Source of the DNA: Comamonadaceae bacterium
GTDB lineage: Bacteria > Pseudomonadota > Gammaproteobacteria > Burkholderiales > Burkholderiaceae_C
Length of the DNA: 64,000 nucleotides
Direction: 5' to 3'
Assembly (NCBI GenBank): GCA_947450765.1
Contig: CANFXC010000004.1
Coordinates: 1 to 64,000, forward strand
Part shown: positions 32,583 to 42,057 of the stretch, one piece after another
Layout: the number at the start of each line of letters is the position of its first letter
Position numbering within the stretch: position 1 is the stretch's first letter
Made by a program: the position numbers and the translations under genes
Notes under the pieces: generated by a model
Seen by the model: the letters and a program-made list of their open reading frames with translations, nothing else
Databases searched by the model: none
Told to the model about the DNA's origin: nothing

Positions 32583-33344
32583 ATGACGCCAAGCAACAAA
32601 CCCACAGCCATCATCACCGGTGGCAGCCGCGGTATCGGACGCGCTACCTGCGTGACGCTGGCCAAACAAGGCTGGAACATTGCGTTCAGCTATGTCAGCA
32701 ACCAAGCTGCCGCGCAAGAGACTGTGGCGCTGATAGAAGCTGCAGGCGGACAAGCACTGGCATTCAAGGCCAACGCGGCCGACCGCGAAGCCATCAAGCA
32801 ACTCTTCGCGGCCAGCTTCAAGACCTTCGGCAGGCTGGATGCTTTGGTTAACAACGCCGGCATTGTGGGCGAACTGCGCTCTATCTTCGACGCTGATGAC
32901 GCGCATCTGACAGATGTTTTCCGAACCAATGTGCTGAGCTACTTTTTCTGCGCCAGTGAGGCTGCACGTCTGATGTCAACCCAGCGTGGCGGCAAGGGAG
33001 GCAGCATCGTCAACATGTCCTCTGCAGCGGCACGCCTCGGCGGAATGCCTCAAGAAGCGCATTACGCGGCGTCCAAGGGCGCTATTGACAGCTTCACCCT
33101 GGCGCTGGCTAAGGAACTCGCGCCCCACGGCATTCGCGTCAACGCGGTGCGGCCAGGGCTCATCAGCACCACCATCCACGACGCCCACGGCGGCTTGGCG
33201 CTGATCAATAAGATCGGTCCCGCCCTGGTGCCGCTGGGCCGGGTCGGCTCGGCCGAAGAGGTCGCCGAAGTCATTGCATTTCTCGCCGGCCCCCTCTCAA
33301 GTTACATGCATGGAGCGTTGGTTGACGTGTCTGGCGGACGCTGA
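32583..33344 (+). CDS. SDR family oxidoreductase
   Basis: TGGSRGIG, NNAG, Y-x3-K (HYAASKGA). Confidence 0.92.
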   Translation: MTPSNKPTAIITGGSRGIGRATCVTLAKQGWNIAFSYVSNQAAAQETVALIEAAGGQALAFKANAADREAIKQLFAASFKTFGRLDALVNNAGIVGELRSIFDADDAHLTDVFRTNVLSYFFCASEAARLMSTQRGGKGGSIVNMSSAAARLGGMPQEAHYAASKGAIDSFTLALAKELAPHGIRVNAVRPGLISTTIHDAHGGLALINKIGPALVPLGRVGSAEEVAEVIAFLAGPLSSYMHGALVDVSGGR

Positions 33345-33390
33345 TCAACTTTATTTTTGCAAGACCGCCACAACGACAGGAGACAAAAAA

Positions 33391-34380
33391 ATGATGAAAC
33401 GCCGAACCCTGCTGAGTGCCACGGCTGCTGCCGCAACGGCTTTGGTGCTGCCTGCAGCCCTGAGCCAGACCAGCGCCTATCCGAACAAAACCATCAAGAT
33501 GATCGTGCCTTATGCGGCCGGGATTTCGCCAGACATCGTCGCACGTTTGATTGGCAACAAACTGGGGCTCGCTTTGGGCCAAGCCATCATCATTGACAAC
33601 CGGCCAGGCGCTGGCGGCATGATCGGTGCTGAGTTTGCTGCGGCCGCACCGGGTGATGGCTACAACCTGTTCTTCACAGTCAAAGGGGTCATGGCGATTG
33701 CGCCGCATCTGTACCCGAATGCCAAGTACAACGCGCTGAAAGACTTCAAGGCGATTTCGCAAATATTGCTGGTGCCGCACATCATCACCGCAACCCCCAA
33801 CGCGCCGTACAACAACCTCAAAGAAATGGTCGAGTACGCCAAAAAAAATCCGGACAAGATCAATTACGCATCAGCCGGCGTGGGTTCACAACCGCACGTC
33901 GCACTCGAAGCCTGGGCCAAGCGCATGGGCATCAAGCTCAACCACATCCCCTACAAATCCAACCCCGGCCCGGATGTGATGAGTGGCGTTGTCGACATCT
34001 ACCTCGAAGCCTCGACCACGGCCATCCCGTCGATTCAAGCCGGGAAAATAAAAGCCTTGGCGGTCTCAGGGAGCGAACGCATTCCGACCCTGCCGAATGT
34101 GCCCACGGTGACGGAGTACGGCGGCAACCTCGATCCCAATGGCGTCATTGGCAATTCGTGGCACGGCATTTACACGCCGGCCAGCACGCCAGATGACATC
34201 GTCAACAAGCTCAACACCGAGATCGTCAAAATCGTCAACATGCCCGAGATACAGGCCCGGCTGCGCTTTTTGGGGCTGACCCCAACTGGCACCAATGCGT
34301 CGACTCTGACCAGCGGTGCGGCGTCTGATTACGCCTATTGGGGTGCCTTGATCAAAGAGCTCGGCATCACGGTCGAATGA
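33391..34380 (+). CDS. Bug/TctC-type substrate-binding protein
   Basis: YPNKTIKMIVPYAAGISPDIVARLIGNKLG; start set at MMKRRTLLSATAAAATALVLPAA signal peptide. Confidence 0.92.
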   Translation: MMKRRTLLSATAAAATALVLPAALSQTSAYPNKTIKMIVPYAAGISPDIVARLIGNKLGLALGQAIIIDNRPGAGGMIGAEFAAAAPGDGYNLFFTVKGVMAIAPHLYPNAKYNALKDFKAISQILLVPHIITATPNAPYNNLKEMVEYAKKNPDKINYASAGVGSQPHVALEAWAKRMGIKLNHIPYKSNPGPDVMSGVVDIYLEASTTAIPSIQAGKIKALAVSGSERIPTLPNVPTVTEYGGNLDPNGVIGNSWHGIYTPASTPDDIVNKLNTEIVKIVNMPEIQARLRFLGLTPTGTNASTLTSGAASDYAYWGALIKELGITVE

Positions 34381-34393
34381 AAGAGAGTCTTTG

Positions 34394-35389
34394 ATGAGCG
34401 ATCAACCCATGGTGACAGCCGATCAAAAAACCGACGCAGTGCTCAAAATGCTGCGCACCATGCGGCTGATACGCGACTTCGAAGAGGCTGCGGGCAAGGC
34501 CTTGCAAGACGGTCATGTCCGCGGCTCGGTGCACCAGTACACCGGGCAAGAAGCCATTGCCACCGGCGTTTGCCATCACCTGCATCAGCATGACTATGTC
34601 TCAAGTCACCACCGCGGTCATGGCCACGCCATTGCCAAAGGCGTGTCGATAGCGCGGATGATGCGCGAACTGTTCGGTCGCCAAGGCGGAACCTCGAACG
34701 GCAAAGGCGGCTCCATGCACATCGCTGATTTTTCGCTCGGCATGCTGGGGGCCAACGGTGTTGTACCCGATGGTGTGACCATTGCAGTGGGCGCGGCGCA
34801 GGCACTTAAAATGCAGGGACGCCCCGGCGTGGTGGTGGCCTTTTTTGGCGACGGGGCCATGAACCGTGGACCTTTGTTTGAAGCCTTTAACTGGGCCAAG
34901 CTATTTGATTTGCCAGTGCTGTTTGTCTGCGAGGACAACGGCTATTCAGTCACCCTGCAAACCCGCAGCGTCACCGCCGGGCCACCGGCCATTGAGCGGG
35001 TGCAGGCCTTTGGCATTCCAACCGTGTCAATCAATGGCAACAATGTGCAGACGGTTGAGAAAGCTGCCGGCGACTTGATCGAGCGCGTCCGCGCCGGCGG
35101 CGGACCGTGTTTTTTACACGCCACCACGTATCGCTGGTACGGACACCTGGCTTATGACAAGGGGCTTTACCGGGACCCGGCCGAAGTAGCGCAGGCCAAA
35201 CAAGATGACTGCATATTGCACGCTGAAAACTGGTTGCTGTCACACAGCGTGAGCGCACATCAATTGGATCAACTGAGAGTTGAATCGCTGGCGCAAGTCG
35301 AGGCGGCCGTGACAGAAGCGCTTGACGCACCCTGGCCCGACGCGGCCAGCGCCTTCACTGATGTGCAAGACCTCGGGGGTGCAGCATGA
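34394..35389 (+). CDS. Thiamine-diphosphate-dependent dehydrogenase E1 component, alpha subunit (pyruvate/acetoin dehydrogenase type)
   Basis: HRGHGHAIAKG, GKGGSMHIAD, FFGDGAMNRGPLFEAFNWAKLFDLPVLFVCEDN (GDG-N27-N TPP motif). Confidence 0.9.
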   Translation: MSDQPMVTADQKTDAVLKMLRTMRLIRDFEEAAGKALQDGHVRGSVHQYTGQEAIATGVCHHLHQHDYVSSHHRGHGHAIAKGVSIARMMRELFGRQGGTSNGKGGSMHIADFSLGMLGANGVVPDGVTIAVGAAQALKMQGRPGVVVAFFGDGAMNRGPLFEAFNWAKLFDLPVLFVCEDNGYSVTLQTRSVTAGPPAIERVQAFGIPTVSINGNNVQTVEKAAGDLIERVRAGGGPCFLHATTYRWYGHLAYDKGLYRDPAEVAQAKQDDCILHAENWLLSHSVSAHQLDQLRVESLAQVEAAVTEALDAPWPDAASAFTDVQDLGGAA

Positions 35390-36360
35390 GCATGATGACG
35401 TATGCAGAAGCCGGCTGCCTGGCGCTGGCTCAAGAAATGGAGCGAGACGCTAAGGTCTGGGCGCTGGGTGAAGATGTGGGGCCTGAAGGCGGTGTAGCGG
35501 GCCAGTACCGTGGGCTGCTCAAACGCTTTGGCCCGCAACGCATTGTCGACACGCCGATTTCGGAGTCCATGATCATGGCGGCAGCCATTGGCTCGTCGTT
35601 GCTGGGCATGCGCCCCGTTGCCGAACTTCGCTATGCCGACTTCGCCCTGTGCGCAGCCGATGAAATCATCAACCAAGCGGCCAAGGCCCGCTATATGCAA
35701 GGTGGGCAGGTACGCGTGCCGATCGTCATACGCCAACCCATCGGCATGCGTTGGGGCATGGCCGCGCAGCATTCTCAGAGCAACGAGAACCTATGGATCG
35801 GCACGCCGGGTTTGGTGGTGGTGGCACCGTCTACCGCCGCCGACAACCACGGCCTTTTAAAAGCGGCCATTCGCTCTGACGACCCTGTTGTCTACATGGA
35901 ACACAAAGAGCTCTGGCTGGTTCAGGGTGACGTAGACGTGCAAGCAGAACCGATTGAAATCGGCAAAGCCGCCATACGGCGCGAAGGCCGGGATGTGACC
36001 TTGGTCAGCTGGTCCAGCACCGTCACCAGCTGCTTGAGCGCGGCCGACGCACTCGCGCTCGACGGCATTGAGGCGGAAGTAATTGACCTGCGCACACTCT
36101 GGCCCTGGGACCGCAAGACCGTCTTCGCATCGATCGAAAAAACCGGCCGTGTGGTGGTCGCCCATGAATCGACGCGCGTCGGTGGCTTTGGCGGCGAGTT
36201 GCTGGCCGAGATCGCTGAGGCCTTTTTTGGCCAACTCACCGCCAAGCCAACACGGCTTGGGTCGCCGCGCATTCCAGTGCCCTACTCACTTCCGCTGGAA
36301 GACTTGTGCCGCGTGACATCGGCGCACATTGCTGAGGCAACACGCCGTCTATTCGCCTGA
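35386..36360 (+). CDS. Thiamine-diphosphate-dependent dehydrogenase E1 component, beta subunit
   Basis: GEDVGPEGGVAGQYRGL, transketolase C-terminal domain (VVVAHESTRVGGFGGELLAEIAE, LGSPRIPVPYSLPLED). Confidence 0.9.
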   Translation: MSMMTYAEAGCLALAQEMERDAKVWALGEDVGPEGGVAGQYRGLLKRFGPQRIVDTPISESMIMAAAIGSSLLGMRPVAELRYADFALCAADEIINQAAKARYMQGGQVRVPIVIRQPIGMRWGMAAQHSQSNENLWIGTPGLVVVAPSTAADNHGLLKAAIRSDDPVVYMEHKELWLVQGDVDVQAEPIEIGKAAIRREGRDVTLVSWSSTVTSCLSAADALALDGIEAEVIDLRTLWPWDRKTVFASIEKTGRVVVAHESTRVGGFGGELLAEIAEAFFGQLTAKPTRLGSPRIPVPYSLPLEDLCRVTSAHIAEATRRLFA

Positions 36361-36471
36361 AACGCCTCCCAAGACGGACAACATCGCGTACCAATTCATC
36401 CGTTAGAGAGTCGATTTAGGTCATTTCAGTCGCGCAAAGACTAGGGTATTCCATTAGTAATAAGAGCTTTA

Positions 36472-36532
36472 TTTGATATTTAAAATACCAAATAGGTGCA
36501 CAATGCAATGAGAAATAGAGCAACTTTGCTCT
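36472..36532. promoter_or_regulatory. Two adjacent inverted repeats upstream of tctBA (putative operators)
   Basis: TTTGATATTT-A-AAATACCAAA (36472-36492, one mismatch) and AGAGCAA-CT-TTGCTCT (36517-36532, perfect). Confidence 0.45.
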
Positions 36533-36805
36533 AGTTGCCATGGCTTTCACAGCTTGGCCACCCTGGACTCCAACCCAACTTAGACTGGCTCGGCACGACC
36601 TCACCGACCGAGCCAGACTTTACGCCCGGGTTTTTGGGTCGAACGGATCTGAATCAACTGCTGGCAGTGATTGAAACCTTCGCAAGAAGGTGACCTATCA
36701 ATCCAACATACAAGCTTTGCAACTGAACAGTCACCAACTTCGGTCGGTCGACACAGTGGAACATTGCACACGCAACCACTTTCTAAAAAACTCGAAAGGT
36801 AAATT

Positions 36806-37294
36806 TTGCAAATCAAAAGTCAAGTGGATTTTTATTCAGGACTGGTTTTTTTCGTGATGGGCATCGCGTTCGCATGGGGCGCGACCAACTACAACATCGG
36901 CGACGGCGCCCGCATGGGCCCTGGTTACTTTCCACTTCTGCTCGGCATAGTCATGGCTCTGGTTGGCGTTCTGGTCAGCGTCAAAGCACTGCTGGGCGAC
37001 TACCTCGAGGGCGACAAAGTCGGCGCAATCGCATGGCGACCGCTGGGCTACATCATCGCTGCCAACTTCGTGTTTGGCCTGTTGCTGGCGGGCATGCGCA
37101 GCATCTCGCTGCCAGCTTTCGGCTTGATCATTGCCATTTATGCCTTGACCTTCATTGCCAGCATGGCTCAGGCCGACTGGAAATTTGTCAGAACCTTCGC
37201 CTTAGCAACCGCCTTGGCCGTTGGCAGTTATCTGGTGTTTGTCATGGCACTGGCGCTTCAGTTCCCGGTGTGGCCTGACTTCATCACCGGTTAA
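36806..37294 (+). CDS. Tripartite tricarboxylate transporter TctB family protein
   Basis: Four-TM small protein, MGPGYFPLLLGIVMALVG, directly before tctA; TTG start in the ORF track. Confidence 0.88.
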   Translation: MQIKSQVDFYSGLVFFVMGIAFAWGATNYNIGDGARMGPGYFPLLLGIVMALVGVLVSVKALLGDYLEGDKVGAIAWRPLGYIIAANFVFGLLLAGMRSISLPAFGLIIAIYALTFIASMAQADWKFVRTFALATALAVGSYLVFVMALALQFPVWPDFITG

Positions 37295-37305
37295 GGAAAA
37301 TAAAA

Positions 37306-38817
37306 ATGGATCTGATTACAAATTTATCTTTGGGTTTTAGCGTTGCCTTCACGCCTGTCAACCTGACTTACGCCTTGGTCGGCTGCCTGCTGGGCACATT
37401 GATCGGCGTGCTGCCGGGCATTGGCCCCGCCGCCACCATCGCCATGCTGCTGCCTGCCACCTACGCGCTGCCACCTGTGTCCGCGCTGATCATGTTGGCC
37501 GGTATTTATTACGGCTCACAGTACGGTGGCTCAACCACCGCCATTTTGGTGAACCTACCGGGGGAATCGTCGTCTGTCGTGACCGTGATTGATGGTTATC
37601 AGATGGCCAAAAAAGGGCGTGCCGGGCAAGCATTGTCTGCCGCCGGCTTGGGATCTTTCTTTGCCGGTTGCGTCGGTACTGTGCTGATCGCCGCCTTTGC
37701 ACCACCATTGACCGAACTGGCTTTCAAGTTTGGCCCTGCCGAATACTTTTCATTGATGACTTTAGGTCTGATTGGTGCCGTGGTCCTGGCCTCAGGCTCG
37801 CTACTCAAAGCGGTTGGCATGATTTTCCTAGGTCTGCTGATCGGTCTGGTCGGCACCGACGTGAACTCGGGTGTGGCGCGTTACAGCTTTGATATTCCTG
37901 AGTTGACCGACGGCATTGGCTTTGTAGCGATTGCCATGGGCATTTTTGGGTATGGGGAGATCATCAGCAACTTGGCACAACGTGAAGTTCAACGCGAAGT
38001 GTTCAACGTCAAGGTCACGGGTATGTACCCCACCAAGCAAGACTGGAAGGACATGACGCCTGCCGTCTTGCGTGGTACGGTACTGGGATGTGTTCTCGGC
38101 ATCTTGCCAGGGGCAGGCGCCACGCTGGCGGCTTTTGCGGCTTACACCATTGAGAAAAAGGTCAAAGGCCGGGTCGGCGAAGTGGCATTCGGTCAAGGCA
38201 ATATTCGCGGTGTAGCCGGTCCTGAGGCCGCGAACAATGCCGCGGCACAGACGTCATTCATTCCGCTGTTGACACTGGGCATTCCATCAACCGTCACGAT
38301 GGCGCTGATGGTGGGCGCGATGACGATTCACAACATCCAGCCCGGCCCGCAGGTCATGACCAGCAACCCAGAACTGTTCTGGGGTCTGATTGCCTCGATG
38401 TGGATTGGCAACGCGATGCTGATCATCTTGAACCTGCCGATGATCGGCATCTGGATCAAGCTACTGACGGTGCCTTACCGCTACTTGTTCCCGTCGATTG
38501 TGTTGTTCTGCGCGGTCGGTGTTTACTCGACCAACAACAATACTTGGGACATCTGGATCGTGGGTGTGTTCGGCATCATTGGCTATGTCTTCAACAAGCT
38601 GCGCATGGAACCAGCCCCGTTGTTACTGGGTCTGATCCTCGGCCCCATGATGGAAGAAAACCTGCGTCGCGCGCTGCTGTTGTCACGCGGCGACTGGTCC
38701 ACCTTCATCACCCGTCCGCTGTCTGCCGGCTTGCTGCTGGTTTGCGTGCTGCTGCTGATGGTTGTATTGTTGCCGGCAGTGAAGAAACAACGCGCTGAGG
38801 CCTTTGTCGAAGAATAA
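37306..38817 (+). CDS. Tripartite tricarboxylate transporter TctA family permease
   Basis: GTLIGVLPGIGPAATIAMLLPATY, YYGSQYGGSTTAILVNLPGESSSVVTVIDGYQMAKKGRAGQAL. Confidence 0.95.
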   Translation: MDLITNLSLGFSVAFTPVNLTYALVGCLLGTLIGVLPGIGPAATIAMLLPATYALPPVSALIMLAGIYYGSQYGGSTTAILVNLPGESSSVVTVIDGYQMAKKGRAGQALSAAGLGSFFAGCVGTVLIAAFAPPLTELAFKFGPAEYFSLMTLGLIGAVVLASGSLLKAVGMIFLGLLIGLVGTDVNSGVARYSFDIPELTDGIGFVAIAMGIFGYGEIISNLAQREVQREVFNVKVTGMYPTKQDWKDMTPAVLRGTVLGCVLGILPGAGATLAAFAAYTIEKKVKGRVGEVAFGQGNIRGVAGPEAANNAAAQTSFIPLLTLGIPSTVTMALMVGAMTIHNIQPGPQVMTSNPELFWGLIASMWIGNAMLIILNLPMIGIWIKLLTVPYRYLFPSIVLFCAVGVYSTNNNTWDIWIVGVFGIIGYVFNKLRMEPAPLLLGLILGPMMEENLRRALLLSRGDWSTFITRPLSAGLLLVCVLLLMVVLLPAVKKQRAEAFVEE

Positions 38818-38831
38818 TATTTTTCAATGCC

Positions 38832-38872
38832 TAAAAAGAGCGCCCCCAGTGAACTGAGGCGCTCTTTTTTTG
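38832..38872. terminator. Intrinsic terminator after tctA
   Basis: aaaagagcgcccccagtgaactgaggcgctcttttttt. Confidence 0.85.
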
Positions 38873-38922
38873 GCCCTATTTAACGACACACAGCCGCTTC
38901 TGGCAGCGGAATTGTAGGCACC

Positions 38923-40506
38923 TTAGCAACCGTATGGAGCCCAGTAATACGTGCTGATTGTTGGGTCGTACCCCGGGTTAGCAAACTTGGCGATATAGTT
39001 TTTCCCATTGCTATAAGAAACTATGCTCCCTGCTGCATAACTTCTGCCAGCAACCCAAGTTGGAAATTTATACAAAGACCAAAAATAGGTACTGATCGTT
39101 GGGTTATAGCCAGGATTAGCATGTGTCGCAATATATAGTTTTCCATCGGCATAGAGAACAATTTTCCCTACTGAATAATATCCACCTTGAATCCAGCTTG
39201 GAAATGTGCATGCATAGATTGCACCAGGCGAAGGAGCCGGTGAAGGCGCTGGTGCTGGTGCTGGAGGAGCTGCAGATACAGCCGTACAAGTGTATGGCGC
39301 CCAAAAGTAGGTACTGATTGTTGGGTTGTAGCCTGGGTTGGCAAACTTAGCGACATAAAGTTTTCCATTTGAATACAACACGATATTGCCAGCGGTATAG
39401 GCCTTACCACTAACCCAGAGAGGAAAGTTGCAAGCTAGAGCAGGCGCCGGGGCTGGCGCAGGCGCTGGCGCTGGGGCTGGGGCTGGGGCTGGGGCTGGGG
39501 CTGGGGCTGGCGCTGGGGCTGGCGCTGGCGCAGGTGCAGGTGCAGGCGCTGGTGTGTATACGCCGGCAGATTTAAATATGTTGTAAAACTGAAAATCAGA
39601 TTGGACTACGCCACTGTAGGTACCGACAGGCCCCATGCCACTGGTGGCTTGTGCAATATCCCGTTGAAACGACCAGTAAGACAGAAAACCAATGTTATTG
39701 AGCTTGGCAAAGTTGGCAATTGTTTGGGCTTCAGCCAACGAAAATACCGTCCCATCATCATTGATACCAATCATCGGCGTGAGCCCCATCATCGCGTAGA
39801 TTTGCGACGTAGACTTACCTGGAAAAACGGAAGCCAGTTGTACAGCCGACGCTTGAAAGTTAAGAATCGATGCTTGCGCTATGGTCGGTGGTACAGCCTG
39901 AGCATTCAAGTTACTCGCTCCGAAGTCCATGCTCATCAAGTTGATCATGTCAATCCGCACACCTGCCGCAACAGTCGTTTTTAATAAATTGATTGAGTTG
40001 GTGTCGAGCCCGGTAAACCAACCTGGCAAAGTGAAGGAAACATAAAGAGCTGGATACTTAGCTTGCAGCCTAGCCAATACACGGGCACGTCGGGCGGTGC
40101 CCGTTGTATTCGAGAGTTGAGTTCCCTCGACATCAAAATCGATGCGGGTGGTTCTTGTGTTAATGATCAAATTATCAATCAAGTTAAACAGATCATCGTC
40201 AGTTGTACAAGAAATCTCAGCATAGGTTCCATCAGCGCCACCCATCGAAACAATCAGCCGCCCACCTGCAGCCACATAGTTACGTGCATCCTGTAGCTTG
40301 TTGGTTATATTGGCATCAAATGCACACGTACCTCGGGTAATGGCAAAGGCAAGTGTTGCACTGTCCAGACTTGCCGCACTTTTTGCATTGACTAAGGTTC
40401 CAGGACTCCACGCTTGAAAGTAGGGGGCTACATCAAAAGCGCTGGCGGTTTGTCCCAAGCAGAGCACCATGGCCCCTGCTAATAATTTATGAATAGGATT
40501 CAACAT
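38923..40506 (-). CDS. Secreted GH18-like glycosidase (chitinase-like) with Ala-Pro linkers and three C-terminal CBM5/12-like modules
   Basis: Signal peptide; IDFDVEGTQL resembles the GH18 DxDxE catalytic signature; three repeats of FPxWxxGxxYxxGxIVxYxxGKxYIAxxANPGYxPTISTYxW. Confidence 0.82.
   Translation of the reverse strand: MLNPIHKLLAGAMVLCLGQTASAFDVAPYFQAWSPGTLVNAKSAASLDSATLAFAITRGTCAFDANITNKLQDARNYVAAGGRLIVSMGGADGTYAEISCTTDDDLFNLIDNLIINTRTTRIDFDVEGTQLSNTTGTARRARVLARLQAKYPALYVSFTLPGWFTGLDTNSINLLKTTVAAGVRIDMINLMSMDFGASNLNAQAVPPTIAQASILNFQASAVQLASVFPGKSTSQIYAMMGLTPMIGINDDGTVFSLAEAQTIANFAKLNNIGFLSYWSFQRDIAQATSGMGPVGTYSGVVQSDFQFYNIFKSAGVYTPAPAPAPAPAPAPAPAPAPAPAPAPAPAPAPAPAPAPALACNFPLWVSGKAYTAGNIVLYSNGKLYVAKFANPGYNPTISTYFWAPYTCTAVSAAPPAPAPAPSPAPSPGAIYACTFPSWIQGGYYSVGKIVLYADGKLYIATHANPGYNPTISTYFWSLYKFPTWVAGRSYAAGSIVSYSNGKNYIAKFANPGYDPTISTYYWAPYGC
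39437..39552. repeat. Low-complexity (Ala-Pro)n coding repeat within the GH18-like gene
   Basis: ggggctggggctggggctgg.. tandem hexamers encoding PAPAPAPA.. Confidence 0.9.
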
Positions 40507-41036
40507 GTGATGTATCCGCATGGGTTTCTCCTGAAGATGAGTTAGTGCATGGCCGACGATGCAAAAAAAAACTCTATTTCTGTGTTACGTCATCAAAAAC
40601 GAGTATGAAATCAACACTGACCAAGATCAGTTACTCCAAACCAGTTTTTTCACAGTTTCTCCATCTTCTTTTTAGGCGCAAAGTGAGTCAACGCCAATAT
40701 GTAACGCGCAGTGCCGACGTAAAGCATTCAAAAGAAACTCAGAAACACCTCAACCTACGCGCTGATTGAGTGCAACGTTGACTCACACAGACGCTTGTTG
40801 AGTTGTGAGAATTACAACAGTTCACAGCGGAGTTAAGTTCGCTGGGCTGAAGGTGACGAAATCTCAATCTTTTTACAAATCGGTGAATTCAGCCATGTTG
40901 GCAGTGCATGGTATTTACCCTGTCGAAAGCCCATCCATGGCGCACCTAAAATCTTTGGCGGCCCAGCGTGGATCACGGGGTCGACAACTTAAAAAAGGGC
41001 CTACAAAGCCCTGCCCAAAATAACGGAGACAAGTTC

Positions 41037-42029
41037 ATGCAAAAAATCACGAAGACGCGCCGTGCGGTTTTATGGATGGCCGGTACAACGCTGCTGGCGT
41101 CAAACAACCTAGTCTTGGCGCAAAGCACCGCCAACTTCCCCAACAAACCGGTCAAGGTCATCGTGCCCTCTGCGCCGGGCGGTGTCGCAGACATCCTGAC
41201 ACGGTTGATTGCCCCCAAGATGAGCGAAAAGCTTGGCCAACCCGTCATCGTCGAGTACAGAGCAGGAGCAGCAGGCACCATAGGACTCAATTCGGTGGCC
41301 CGTGCTGCACCCGACGGTTATTCGCTGGTGTTCGTTTCCGAGACGCACGCTGCAGGCGAAACCTTGTACCCTAAACGGGGATACAACATGCTTCGCGAAC
41401 TGATGCCAGTGACGCCCATTGGCAATTTCCCCCAAGTGCTGGCGGTCAACAAAAATTTACCCATCAACTCCCTCAAGGAGTTAATTGAGTACGCCAAAGC
41501 CAACCCAGACAAGTTGTCCTATGGCTCCGGCGGTGTCGGCAACACTTACCACATGGGGATGGAACTGATGAACCAGATGGCCGGCATCAAGATGCAGCAC
41601 ATCCCCTACAGCGCAGCCAGCTCAGCGCGCACGGACCTCATCTCTGGTCAGATTCAGTTGATGTTTGACACCGTCGGTAGCATGGAGCCGCACATCAAGG
41701 CCGGGACAGTGCGCGCGCTAGGCATCAGCTCAGCCCAACGGTTTCCGCGCTTATCGAATGTGCCCACACTGGCAGAAGCCGGTGTGCCGGGCTACTTGTT
41801 TGAGTCTTGGTGCGGACTGATGGGGCCCGCGGGCATGCCCGCAGCAGTGGTCGCCAAAATCAACGAGGCCGTCAGCTTCGCCCTGCAAGACAAACAGGTT
41901 CAAGTACAGTTCGAGCTGAACGGCGTGATCCCAAGGACAGGTACGCCGCAGGAGTTTGGTGGCTGGATAAAAACGTCCATCGACAAGTTAGCGCAAGTCA
42001 TCAAAGTCGGTGACATCAAGGTCGACTGA
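41037..42029 (+). CDS. Bug/TctC-type substrate-binding protein
   Basis: FPNKPVKVIVPSAPGGVADILTRLIAPKMSEKLGQPVIVEYRAGAAGTIG. Confidence 0.92.
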   Translation: MQKITKTRRAVLWMAGTTLLASNNLVLAQSTANFPNKPVKVIVPSAPGGVADILTRLIAPKMSEKLGQPVIVEYRAGAAGTIGLNSVARAAPDGYSLVFVSETHAAGETLYPKRGYNMLRELMPVTPIGNFPQVLAVNKNLPINSLKELIEYAKANPDKLSYGSGGVGNTYHMGMELMNQMAGIKMQHIPYSAASSARTDLISGQIQLMFDTVGSMEPHIKAGTVRALGISSAQRFPRLSNVPTLAEAGVPGYLFESWCGLMGPAGMPAAVVAKINEAVSFALQDKQVQVQFELNGVIPRTGTPQEFGGWIKTSIDKLAQVIKVGDIKVD

Positions 42030-42057
42030 GGTCGGTCAATTCCATCAGGGTTAGTTC

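Noticed and set aside
39437-39552. Tandem hexamer repeat considered as CRISPR or VNTR
   Set aside because: In-frame Ala-Pro linker of the GH18-like protein with no spacers; possibly length-variable but not CRISPR
40545-41036. Small ORFs and a GTTGT-N7-ACAAC repeat in the gap before the Bug gene
   Set aside because: No conserved protein features; the repeat is short and could be chance in AT-richer DNA
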